From Torulaspora globosa (Eukaryota > Ascomycota > Saccharomycetes > Saccharomycetales > Saccharomycetaceae): 64,000 nt of DNA. Under the pieces are notes generated by a model. That model did not search any database. It saw nothing but the letters and a program-made list of their open reading frames with translations, and was not told where the DNA came from. The stretch lies in NCBI RefSeq assembly GCF_014133895.1, contig NC_050728.1:248001-312000 (forward strand), written 5' to 3'. Shown piece after piece: positions 7,086 to 16,600 of this stretch (position 1 is the first letter of the stretch; the number at the start of each line of letters is the position of its first letter). The position numbers and the translations under genes are program-made.

Positions 7086-8884
7086 TTCAACACGCCGTGT
7101 ATCTTTCGCAGCACGTCGTCTGCACTTTCTTTCATCCAGTCTACGTCGTTCAGGATTCGGTCGATGCCAGCATCTCCCTTCGCGCCGTTGTTCTCCCGCG
7201 CAAGCTTGACTCGGGCGCGCTGGTCGTCGTGCTGGCAGACAAGACCGCTGGTCTCGAGCAACAGCTGGGCGTTCCACTCGAACGGCACGTAGTATAACAC
7301 GCGGTTCAGCGTCTCGTAGTATATAACGTGTTCGTACAGCGACCATATTAATAGACAACTAGACTTCAGGATCTTCAGCGCCATGTCATCTCGGTTCCTG
7401 TAGGCGTCCAGATCGCTCTCGACAATATCAATGAGACATCTGCTGCTCAGTCGACACCTGTGTTTACCAACAACAGGCCCCGCCAGCTTCAATGCATAGC
7501 CATTCTCGTTTTCGTCATACCCGGAGACAAGATGATATTCAGCTTGGCATGAATACGCAGCTTCCATCTGTCTGTCCCCCACCTCCACGTAAACTTGCTG
7601 GTTGAATCCGTTCATTCGTTGATCATCCAAATCGCATGCAAAATGGTTGTTAATGCACAGCAGCTTGTTAAGGCTCAGTAATTGCGCGAACAGTAGTTCC
7701 AGAAACGACGGCCTTTCAGTGCCAGAAAAATCCATAGCCAGAACATTCCCTACCCGCTTGCATATTCTATGTAGGACCGACTTTGAGAAATTACCAAGCG
7801 GCCAAGCCCGCCTTTCCACTAGATACTGGTCGATATTCACTAAGCAAATGAAGCTGCTCAAAAGATCATCCTTCTCATAAACATCATTCAGCATGACTTC
7901 AAGCACCACTTCATCAACACTTCGCCCCTCTTCGCCCGATGCCCTGCTCTCCACCAAATTCAATAATCGAATATAAAAATTAACCCACTTTACTTCCCAG
8001 TTCTTATCGAAGTTTATCTTCTTCCTCAGCGACTCAAGGATACGAATGTACCTGTCCATAAAGCAGGCCATAAAATGCTGCGGACCATACAGCACAACAT
8101 GCAGAAATAAATAAACTGTGAAATGCTTGATAAACATCTCACTGTGAAAATGCCAGCCGTACGAGTCGCCAATGACCAATTTCGCCAGCAGCGATTTGCT
8201 CAGAAATTTTGAACCAGCTGTCCCGTTCTTCGACGCTCCATCACAATAACTATCCACAACATGATTGTAAATTTTCAAGTAATCTAAACCAGGAATATCA
8301 AAATAAAAGTTCAATATGCAAATCAACAACAGCAATTGATTATTCTCCACCATAGACTCTAAACTGAACTGCGAAATAAACAAATCCAGTTCCCTTCCCT
8401 CGATATCTCGCACGTTTTCCCACGTCACATAGATCTCTAGAGACTTCGAGATCAACTTCCTAAAATGCTCAAAAGACTCCTCTAACAGTCTCAAATCAAT
8501 TTTGTAGTTATTGACATAGAATGATCCAGCATCTTCATCAATAACAAATAAATAAAACTTATCAAGAATCTTCAAAATCCTTGTCGGACTGTCCAGTTTC
8601 CTCACCTGCATATCACTTCTCCCCACATGTGCATCCTCCAAAAGCCTATCATAGACGGCACATAGCGAAGAGATCCGTTCCTTCGCATATTTAATATTAT
8701 CAAACAGCACCTTCATCTCTTGCGATCTCTGCGGCGGGTTCACATAATCGACATGGCACTCGACTCCTTTCTTAACACAGCTCGAACAAGGCTCAGGCCT
8801 TCTAATGAAAGAATCACACTTGATCTTATTTTTTCGACATCTAGCACAGGATCTCAGAGGCTTTTTCTCAGAAGGAACTACCAT
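7082..8884 (-). CDS. Zn(II)2Cys6 transcription factor, unassigned
   Basis: A fungal binuclear zinc-cluster regulator of 600 residues. The six cysteines are at residues 13-43 (CARCRKNKIKCD then PEPCSSCVKKGVEC), with nine residues between the third and fourth cysteine as in the Leu3/Sef1 type. A short linker and a probable coiled-coil dimerisation segment follow (NIKYAKERISSLCAVYDRLLED). The rest is helical, like the fungal middle homology region, without motifs that identify a specific target. I see no confident S. cerevisiae one-to-one orthologue. It is flanked by DIC1 and PEX2. The gene start is the ATG at 8882-8884. Confidence 0.85.
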   Translation of the reverse strand: MVVPSEKKPLRSCARCRKNKIKCDSFIRRPEPCSSCVKKGVECHVDYVNPPQRSQEMKVLFDNIKYAKERISSLCAVYDRLLEDAHVGRSDMQVRKLDSPTRILKILDKFYLFVIDEDAGSFYVNNYKIDLRLLEESFEHFRKLISKSLEIYVTWENVRDIEGRELDLFISQFSLESMVENNQLLLLICILNFYFDIPGLDYLKIYNHVVDSYCDGASKNGTAGSKFLSKSLLAKLVIGDSYGWHFHSEMFIKHFTVYLFLHVVLYGPQHFMACFMDRYIRILESLRKKINFDKNWEVKWVNFYIRLLNLVESRASGEEGRSVDEVVLEVMLNDVYEKDDLLSSFICLVNIDQYLVERRAWPLGNFSKSVLHRICKRVGNVLAMDFSGTERPSFLELLFAQLLSLNKLLCINNHFACDLDDQRMNGFNQQVYVEVGDRQMEAAYSCQAEYHLVSGYDENENGYALKLAGPVVGKHRCRLSSRCLIDIVESDLDAYRNRDDMALKILKSSCLLIWSLYEHVIYYETLNRVLYYVPFEWNAQLLLETSGLVCQHDDQRARVKLARENNGAKGDAGIDRILNDVDWMKESADDVLRKIHGVLN

Positions 8885-9150
8885 CTAGTATCCAATCCAA
8901 ACCCACTCAACGTTATCTCACCTTTCCAAATTTTCCAAGTGCAGAATCCACTGCAATCCAACCAGATCAATATTATATACCTGCTTGCCAAGAAATAATC
9001 TCTCAGACGCTTCTTATATGACGACATTTTTAGTATGGAGTAGCTCGGAAAAATCGATTATAACAATTCTGATAGGATTTTAACAAGATGAGCACTAAAA
9101 CATGGTCTGTTCACGACTCATGGCGAGAAATAAGACACTGATAACAGACG

Positions 9151-9957
9151 ATGTCAAGGGTAGCCCAGCTGGACTCGACTGCCTTAGATCAGGAACTGCA
9201 TAGCCTGTTCAGAACCGAATTGTCGCAGAATCTGGATATACATAAGAACGAGGAAGAGTGGCATTTCGTTCTGGACACTTTGGTGTTCTTCTTTGGCTCC
9301 AAGTTCTTCCAAAAAGCACACCAAACCAAGACTTATGGGTCGGAATTGAGCGGGGTGACATACAACTGCAAAAGACGCACTCTGTACATTGTTGCTATTT
9401 TATCCAGCTATCTGGGGTCCAAGATATCAAAGAAGGTGTATTCGACAACGGATGGTACGGTGTGGAGCCGCCTCAAACCACTGTACGTGTATCTGAGCCA
9501 CTTCTACTCGGCAGCCGACTTGGTTAATTTCGCCTGTTTCCTGCTATCAACAGGCCAAAGCGACTTTAAATATCTCACCCCGATTCATCGGCTTCTCGGG
9601 GCGTCTTCATCAACTGACACATACAATCCGGTCAGCTTCTATCACAACACAGTGTATGCCGGAATAGAGTTCCAAAACAGACAGCTGTTATGGAATGCTA
9701 TTCTAGAGTTTTTCAACGCTACGCTCCTTAACAACGCCAGATGGCTCAATGGCAGGCGACAGCGTCCTTCTACGACAAAAATGTCCGCGCAACTCCCAGA
9801 AATATGCGCAAGATGTCAAGAGCTTCCCACAAATCCCTTCCAAATCCAGTGCTGCCAGGCCAATTATTGCTATGTTTGTGTCATCAGAGCTATAGATTCC
9901 AAGTGCTGCGATAATTGCAGCTCCTCGACCAATTTACGAGCAGAGCCAATCTACTAA
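9151..9957 (+). CDS. PEX2: Peroxisomal RING E3 ligase Pex2
   Basis: Pex2 forms, with Pex10 and Pex12, the peroxisomal membrane ubiquitin ligase that recycles the import receptor Pex5. The start MSRVAQLDSTALDQEL is nearly the same as that of S. cerevisiae YJL210W, and the length (268 against 271) agrees. Conserved segments include TYGSELSGV, CKRRTLY, AGIEFQNRQLLWNA and the C-terminal RING at residues 219-256 (CARCQELPTNPFQIQCC then NYCYVCV and CCDNC). CBP1 follows on the same strand, in the S. cerevisiae order. Confidence 0.97.
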   Translation: MSRVAQLDSTALDQELHSLFRTELSQNLDIHKNEEEWHFVLDTLVFFFGSKFFQKAHQTKTYGSELSGVTYNCKRRTLYIVAILSSYLGSKISKKVYSTTDGTVWSRLKPLYVYLSHFYSAADLVNFACFLLSTGQSDFKYLTPIHRLLGASSSTDTYNPVSFYHNTVYAGIEFQNRQLLWNAILEFFNATLLNNARWLNGRRQRPSTTKMSAQLPEICARCQELPTNPFQIQCCQANYCYVCVIRAIDSKCCDNCSSSTNLRAEPIY

Positions 9958-10145
9958 CTGCTTCATCAATAGCCAACCACCTATTTAATGGATTTACTGT
10001 CACTTACTATATATGTCACATGACAGAAGCTTACACAGTGAGATTAAAAAATCTGTTAGTATACGTTGAATTACTAGAACAACTCCGATCCAAAGGTCAA
10101 ATAGGAGGGCCTTTAAGCTCTCATTTAGCTCTTCATTTGGTGGCA

Positions 10146-12107
10146 ATGCTGCCGAGATTCTTAACATGTCATTCCCTTCACAATACTTTGCATCGTTCGT
10201 TATACAGTACTACGTTAGTAAAGGTACCGAGAACCAGATCATTCAGCGACTCAACAGATCATTCTGCAGAGAAAGTATTGGGTATAATACAGAATTCGAA
10301 AAAACTCGTCAATAATGAAAAGCCTGCATTCAGAGACTACTGGAAATTCGTGTCGACCACTAAAAACACCGCGAATTCGGTTCTGCGCAGAATACCAATT
10401 GACTCCATAGCTCAGTTTGTTAACGCAAATAAGCTCAATTCTTCAACCGTAAGGGGATTTTATAGACGAGAAATGATTTACAACCTCCACTGCGACTTTC
10501 AAAAAATCCAAGAACTAGCTGAAAAACTGCATATCGACCCAGAGTTAATCAAGTCGAAAACGGACATTCTAGCCTTTTGCATAAATGACTCGATAAAGAC
10601 TAAGGACATTATGATCGCCGTTGAAGTATATCTTCTTTACTACAAGCTGTATGAAACAGAGCCTCTAAACAACGATCTGTGCCAATCAATAATCTCGGCC
10701 TTGGCATTTGAAAACCCCCGCTACGACCACATACATTTGCTGAAATTTTTGGAGTTGGACCATTTGCATGAAATCAGAAACACTAAGATGACCTTAACGC
10801 GGACTCAAATTGCAACTATATGTAATAAGGCGCTGGCATTAGAGCACTCGCCTATTTTAACAAAAAGCGTTTTGGACAGAGCTATGAACATAGAGCTAAC
10901 GCCTATTTCTGATTTCAGAAACGATAAAATAATTGCGGCTTATCATCTAATAGAGAGAGATTATGCAATAAACAATGCGGCAGGTGTCTTTCTCACCTGG
11001 ACCACTATCAAGAATTACTATACATCAGTGGAAAAGCATGACCCGCGGATTATTTACAAGTTGATCAACATTTTCACTCACCACAAAGCCTACAGAAAGG
11101 CTTGCAAGGAGTTAGTCGCGAGTCTGAGTCCTTATTTTTATTCCAATAATGCACTTTTACTGCCATCCTTAATCGATTACGCTACCAAGACGAATAATTT
11201 ATCCTTAGCAAGGGAACTCATGAATAACGTTAACAAGTTTCTGGATAAAAATAATACACAGGTTGTTTTGTTTAGCAAACGATGTCTTTCATCGATGTTA
11301 CGGATGCACCTAAAATTCAAAGATTCAAACGGTGTGGACCGAGTCCTGAAATATATACAAGAATCATTTGGAAAACCTTCAGAAGAGAATCTTTCTTCGA
11401 TAGTATCTCATTTGGTAGAGATCAAATCATTCGACAACTTGAAAAAAGCTGTACAATTAGTGGACAGCTTTCCTACCAAGAGAGCTCTTTTAGCTTATGC
11501 CTCAATCATCAATAAAATCGTCGAATGGCAAATCGCTTCGGATGACAGATTTACCGCAGCATCGTTACCAGTAGTAGATAAACTGCTTCGCAGAGCCCAT
11601 ATTCAAGATCCCAATCACAAGAGCTCACTTTGGAATATCATCGCATCACTATTCATTAAAAAGATAGTACATCATCGAAATTTCCAACGAAAAACATTCA
11701 GTTCCAACCTCTACTCCAAGGGAAAAAAATTGGACACTGCAAATTTGGACCTTGCTAAACTACTGTACCTACGGAGCAAGAAAACCCAGAGGGACTCCAG
11801 CATGATTGACGTCAATCCATTCATAAGATCGAGTCCGCATAAAATCGTCTTAAAAATTACAGATGGCAATAGATTCGTCATACTTAGAAATATTGCATTG
11901 AATGCTATCAAGGGAAGACGCAAAGATATCTTTCTTTGGTGCTGTTCAGAACTATATCAACATGGTATGCCCGTGAAGGAATTACTACTCGATTGGAACA
12001 TGATGCTTGACCACCAGATGAGACGAGCGAGCTTTCCTGAGAGAAAGCAAATAGATGAGAAACTCTCAATCGGAAAACTGGCCTTCATAAGTAAAAACTT
12101 GAAATAA
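10146..12107 (+). CDS. CBP1: Mitochondrial COB mRNA-processing and stability factor Cbp1
   Basis: Cbp1 protects and processes the 5' end of mitochondrial cytochrome b (COB) mRNA. Homology to YJL209W covers the whole length, for example GFYRREMIYNLHCDFQKI, LLYYKLYE, KRCLSSMLRMHLKFKDSN, DRVLKYI, NPFIRSSP and NRFVILRNIALNAI. I place the start at the ATG at 10146 because the following residues (MLPRFLTCHSLHNTLHRSLYS) form a basic, serine-rich mitochondrial presequence. A longer frame from 9915 would overlap PEX2 and adds unrelated residues. The resulting protein is 653 residues, almost the S. cerevisiae length of 654. Family members are helical-repeat (PPR-like) proteins. Confidence 0.95.
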   Translation: MLPRFLTCHSLHNTLHRSLYSTTLVKVPRTRSFSDSTDHSAEKVLGIIQNSKKLVNNEKPAFRDYWKFVSTTKNTANSVLRRIPIDSIAQFVNANKLNSSTVRGFYRREMIYNLHCDFQKIQELAEKLHIDPELIKSKTDILAFCINDSIKTKDIMIAVEVYLLYYKLYETEPLNNDLCQSIISALAFENPRYDHIHLLKFLELDHLHEIRNTKMTLTRTQIATICNKALALEHSPILTKSVLDRAMNIELTPISDFRNDKIIAAYHLIERDYAINNAAGVFLTWTTIKNYYTSVEKHDPRIIYKLINIFTHHKAYRKACKELVASLSPYFYSNNALLLPSLIDYATKTNNLSLARELMNNVNKFLDKNNTQVVLFSKRCLSSMLRMHLKFKDSNGVDRVLKYIQESFGKPSEENLSSIVSHLVEIKSFDNLKKAVQLVDSFPTKRALLAYASIINKIVEWQIASDDRFTAASLPVVDKLLRRAHIQDPNHKSSLWNIIASLFIKKIVHHRNFQRKTFSSNLYSKGKKLDTANLDLAKLLYLRSKKTQRDSSMIDVNPFIRSSPHKIVLKITDGNRFVILRNIALNAIKGRRKDIFLWCCSELYQHGMPVKELLLDWNMMLDHQMRRASFPERKQIDEKLSIGKLAFISKNLK

Positions 12108-12164
12108 AAGTCATCCTGCACCACCAGCTTTATAGATAGTGTAGTCGCATAAGTTTTCAAATCA

Positions 12165-13160
12165 TCACTTCCCTGGGCCAGGCAATCCCAGAACTTCTTT
12201 TGGTGGAGGAAGAGCCTTTTGAAACTCTCTGACAGTAATTTGGCAATTCACTTCTTTGCAAAGTTCCTTCCTTTTATTCGGTGGTACCTTTTGCAAAAAT
12301 TGGAGGCCTGAACTTCTCTCCAAAGCATCAATTGGCACCTGAAAATCCGTCAATTTGGTCTCATTAGGGATGACATCGTTAGGAAGGACGAAAGCCGCCA
12401 CAGATATGTTATCAGTGTTTAAATTCCCAACCGGCTTTTCCACTACGATTAGCTTAAAGAAATGCGTGGGAACTGCAATGTTAGGTGGATTTCCAATTAC
12501 TTCGTAGCAGACTTTGGTCTTCCCATCTACAGGATCCACTTTTGGTAAATAAAGAGGGCCTGTAACGACTCTCACGCTAGTATACTTCTTGGTCAATTGC
12601 CTACAAAAGTATTCCAGGTGCGCCCAATAGTCCCTGTTGAATCCATCTCCGACTTGGGGACTAATATTAGTCAAGAAAAAGGTCTCATCCATAGCCTTTT
12701 GAGTAAACTTGGCATTCGCAGCGGGAGCTTGGTGACCTCTATCGTATCCAGACCTAAAGTAATCTTTCAACTTCCCGCGAAATATCTCTGGAATTGCTTC
12801 ATCCTCCTTAAAGAACGAAAACTTTCTGTCAGCATTCCTTGCAGCCAGTGATTCACTTGTTATATGTTCCACAACCCAGTACGGATTTCTTGTCTGTCTG
12901 TTGTAGCAAGAAACAAACTCATCTCTGCCCTGTAGATCATGGATTGGCCCTGGAAAGCCGTATTGAAAGAAACCAGAGGGATTCACACTTGATCCAACCA
13001 AACTAACGCTTCCATCTGGGCGACTGGGTGCAGGTTCTAGCTTCGATGGAACCGTCTGATCGCCAGCTGGGGCCTTCGATGATCTACCAAATAAATAATT
13101 GGCAATCCCACCACCGACTGCAGCACTGCCAAGAACAGTCGCTATATTTTTGTAACTCAT
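12165..13160 (-). CDS. NUC1: Mitochondrial endonuclease G-type nuclease
   Basis: Nuc1 is the major mitochondrial DNA/RNA non-specific nuclease, of the DNA/RNA beta-beta-alpha-metal family. The hallmark DRGHQAPAAN motif with the catalytic histidine lies near residue 143, followed by NISPQVGDGFNRDYWAHLE, which carries the metal-binding asparagine. The N-terminus (MSYKNIATVLGSAAVGGGIANYLFG) is a membrane anchor or targeting segment with alanine and glycine, as in S. cerevisiae YJL208C. Length is 331 residues against 329. The gene converges with CBP1 (intergenic about 57 bases). Confidence 0.97.
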   Translation of the reverse strand: MSYKNIATVLGSAAVGGGIANYLFGRSSKAPAGDQTVPSKLEPAPSRPDGSVSLVGSSVNPSGFFQYGFPGPIHDLQGRDEFVSCYNRQTRNPYWVVEHITSESLAARNADRKFSFFKEDEAIPEIFRGKLKDYFRSGYDRGHQAPAANAKFTQKAMDETFFLTNISPQVGDGFNRDYWAHLEYFCRQLTKKYTSVRVVTGPLYLPKVDPVDGKTKVCYEVIGNPPNIAVPTHFFKLIVVEKPVGNLNTDNISVAAFVLPNDVIPNETKLTDFQVPIDALERSSGLQFLQKVPPNKRKELCKEVNCQITVREFQKALPPPKEVLGLPGPGK

Positions 13161-13361
13161 AAATATAATATGCTAAGTAGATCGAAGACTATGTCGGATT
13201 GATGATTTACAGATGAGGTGAGTTCAAGACTTTTCAAGCGAGATTTATTACGCGGGCTATCTCTTATAAAAGTTGAAATCTCAATTATAATGCACATTGA
13301 AAAATCCCAGCTTCGTTAGCACACTAACAGTTGATAACTCTTGGGATCCTCAACGCCCGTA

Positions 13362-13399
13362 TTTATGTAAAAAATCTTCCTTTATGTAAAAAATCTTCC
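13362..13399. repeat. Tandem duplication of 19 bases at the 3' end of the small gene
   Basis: The unit TTTATGTAAAAAATCTTCC occurs at 13362-13380 and again directly at 13381-13399 without a mismatch. On the minus strand the right copy codes for the last residues (GRFFT and stop) of the 59-residue frame described next. The left copy is therefore a repeat of the C-terminal codons and stop, placed just downstream of the gene. Confidence 0.9.
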
Positions 13400-13561
13400 T
13401 TCGGCAAACTCCTTTGCTGCCTTGATGTACTCCCGGCAATCGACCACCCGGTACGACCGAACCACAGTCGCTATGGAATGTATCGCTGATTGATACCAAA
13501 CCAAAAGCAGAGACTTGGCATCAGACTCAGTTCGGACTTGCCTCGAGTCTTCGAGTGACAT
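13382..13561 (-). CDS. Small conserved-looking protein, 59 residues, function unknown
   Basis: A short frame lies between LAA1 and NUC1 on the same strand as both. It runs from an ATG at 13559-13561 to a TAA at 13382-13384. The product begins MSLEDSRQVRTESDAKSLLL and continues with VWYQSAIHSIATVVRSYRVV and a charged end, EYIKAAKEFAEGRFFT. It looks like a real protein: balanced composition, amphipathic helices, and a YRVVDCREYIKAAKEFA helix. I do not recognise a family. The LLLVWYQSA segment faintly resembles the helical box of SMN-type proteins but lacks the glycines. No intron signals are visible. The start is about 76 bases after the LAA1 stop, so the promoter would lie in the LAA1 3' end. 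Confidence 0.5.
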   Translation of the reverse strand: MSLEDSRQVRTESDAKSLLLVWYQSAIHSIATVVRSYRVVDCREYIKAAKEFAEGRFFT

Positions 13562-13614
13562 GTCAGCTAAAGGTCTTGATTACCATTTTTTGTCCTACGC
13601 CATGAAAACGTCTG

Positions 13615-13631
13615 TGGGTTCAATACCCACA
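13615..13631. other. Short perfect hairpin after the LAA1 stop, with B-box-like sequence
   Basis: GTGGG and CCCAC form a five-base stem around a seven-base loop. On the plus strand the loop gives GGTTCAATACC, which fits the Pol III internal B-box. No partner acceptor stem or convincing A-box precedes it, so I do not call a tRNA. It may be a tRNA relic or simply a 3'-UTR hairpin of LAA1. Confidence 0.35.
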
Positions 13632-13637
13632 TTGGCA

Positions 13638-16600
13638 TCAAACGAAGTTTTTCAACAATAGATCGGCTTTTCGTCCTGAGGGGCCGCTGCTACCAAATTC
13701 TGGGGATTTCTCTATGATGTGCTCGATGCGAGCTCTTTGCTTTTCGTCTAGAAGGCTGCTAGACGCAATCTTGAAGCTTTCCTTGTCCATGGCTATGAGT
13801 GTCATCATTCTGCCTCCGACTCTCTCATCTGGCACTCCATCCTTTCCGCAGTATAAGAGCTCCAATGACAGTATTACAGCCATGGCTGTTGGTGCTGACT
13901 TTGGTTCAGTGTCCAGAACTCGCTTGACAAAATGTTGAACAAACTCAAACATCAGATCTACAGTCTGGGTGTCCTCTCTGCCAATGGATTTGAAAATCTC
14001 CAGGATCAGGTTTCTAATGATGTATCGGCAGGCGTGCTGACTCATTCCTTTGTTAACAAGTGACCTCAAGCCATGCATAGTTATTGCTTGAGTGTCGGAA
14101 CTGCGCAGGCCCGATAGAATCAAAGAAATGAACCTATTCAAATCACTTTCAGTGAAATAAGGATAGTTATTTGCTAGCAGGATAAAGCAGATCGCCAATT
14201 GATTAGTTAACTGTACCTGGTCAAACAAAGCTTTTTTTATCGATTCGAAAAAAGTCTGCATCAAACAACTATTCAGGCTTCCAGATAGTAGGTTTCGTGA
14301 GACGGACTTTAAAAGGGGTAAAACGATGGGAATCACCTCTTCCCGGGCGTCTGATTCAAAGATTTCCCCGATCATGAACAGCAAACAGGAGTACAAGTCG
14401 ACTTTGAAGAGGTCGTCAAATTTACCCACATTTGATTCTAGGGCTGAGAAGGATGCGCGCAGCAAACGAACTTCATCTTCTGCTAAGCCTGCTGTTCTCG
14501 ATACTTCATTCTCCAAACTGCTATACTTAATAAAAGGAAGAAGCTGTGCAATGGGCTTTATGAGAAGCCTCAGTAATTCGTACAGCTTGTCGATGCCTTG
14601 CAAAAAAGTGTCATGAGTGTCATTCTTCTTAACATATCTCATGATCAAATCATTGATTATCCGAACAAGCATCAGCTTTTCCTGATTATTTCCCATTGTC
14701 ATGATTCGATCTAGGACGCCCACTATTTCCTCGTTTGTGCCGTCTTCGAACAGGAGATCCAGTGGAACACAACACATCAGCAAGCTATGCAACGCAGGTA
14801 AAATCTTCATCAACACTTCATGATCGTCTAAAGATTTGACGACTATTTCCATGCATTGTATAAACAGAATTAACATGAAGCTTTCTGTCTCTGTTTTGCT
14901 CAAGCGCTGTAAAACCACGTCAGGATTTGCTTCAAGTACACAGCTTAATGCCACAACCATATTCAGCCAGGCGCCTTCAAAAAGCTCCAGTTTACTTTTC
15001 TCAAAAAAAGACTCCTTGATATGCCCTCCGGTTAATTCATCTGTCTGCTTGCCCTCATATTTTACCATCGCATACTCTCTCAACGATATGATCCAAAGAG
15101 GCACTAATATATCCCAATAGTTCTCTGTGAACTCTCTGAGATTCAATTCATCAGTATTAACAGACTTTTCTGTCAACTCAGCCCAGGCGCTTAGGACTGA
15201 GAGCTCAATTTTTTTCTTAGACTTTTGGGTCTCGATCAGCACATCTCCCAGTCTCACAGATGATTTGTTCTCATTAAAAATGCCAAGACAGTCGATGAGC
15301 AATTGAGAGACTCTATGCATTTCTTGTACCGTAGATATGCCGGAAGTGAGAATTTCCGCTGAAAGGTCTATGGCAGATACCACAATGTCAGGCGGAGTAC
15401 CTGAGTTAAATGCGGGCATCATTGCGCTCACAATTTGGGCCTCCTGCTGCTGTAGCTCTGAGGGTCCGCTCTCACTGCTTCGTAAAGACGAGTTAGCTTT
15501 CAAAACTAGCCTCAGGATGTCCAATCCTAAAGATTTCACTGATGCTACACTGCTGGTAGAAGCCTGAAAAGCCAGTTTAATCAATTCTGGAATTTTTCGA
15601 CTTAACAGTACGGATTTGCCCTCTCTTCGGGCAGAAGCTAAACATAAATGCTTCACCATTTTAAGTATCAGCAATCTTGCACGCCACGGAAGCAAATCAG
15701 AATTTTGCGAGCCGTCAAAATCAGCTAATTCGGCCTGCGCAATGGATTTCTCTTCCTCAGAAGGAATTTCCTCGTCACCCTCTTTTTTAAACCTTATCTT
15801 CTTCAGTAAACCATTCAAGGTTCGGTAATAACTAAAGAAGAGTCGCCACTTGCTAATATGGAAAATCACGTAGAGTTTATCAAACCACTTGATCTCATCT
15901 TCTGGGGATTGACCCATCCAGGTGAAAAGATAATTTTGGAGCTCTTTCGATGAAGGGGATAAAAAAAGCCATCTCCAACTGGAGTTCTCAAGATCCTGAG
16001 CGAATAGATGTCCCTTCTGAAGTTTCGTTAGCAAGCAGAAGAGATCAAAACATTTCATGACGCTCAGGGAGCTGAATGAGTTGGGAATATTTCCATTTTT
16101 CACCATAAAATGGCAGTTACAGCAAGCCGAGGAAAACCCGACGAGGATGGCGCCGTTCACAATTGATTCGGCCAGCTTTATAAAGATTCTATCATCCAAG
16201 CTGTTCTGATTCTTGAAGATTGCCAAATTCGCGTAAATTTCTAGTGCTAACAATTGGTGTGCCGTAGAATTGGAGATCGCAAGCCCATAAATCAAATATT
16301 TGAACCTTTCGCATACGTTAGCAGGGAGTTCTGAGATGTAAGCACCAATCGCCTCGCTCAAACTTTGGAGAATTAGTCCAACAGTCAAATGTGAATCGGT
16401 TTCCAGACAGTAGTTGTATCTAAGTACTGATGATCCATACATCCCATACGATGGATTGGTGGAGATATCTTCTAAACACCCAAGTAGGGTGGAAGCTGTT
16501 GTGTGGTCTATCGCAGCATGCTTATCTATGAGCAAGTGCATTGCCTTTAGAGACCAACAATGAACGACAGGATGAGGATCGCTGATGAGACTTAAAATGA

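Noticed and set aside
9915..10145. Longer N-terminus for CBP1 overlapping PEX2
   Set aside because: Would overlap the PEX2 coding end, adds residues unrelated to the family, and a good mitochondrial presequence starts at 10146.
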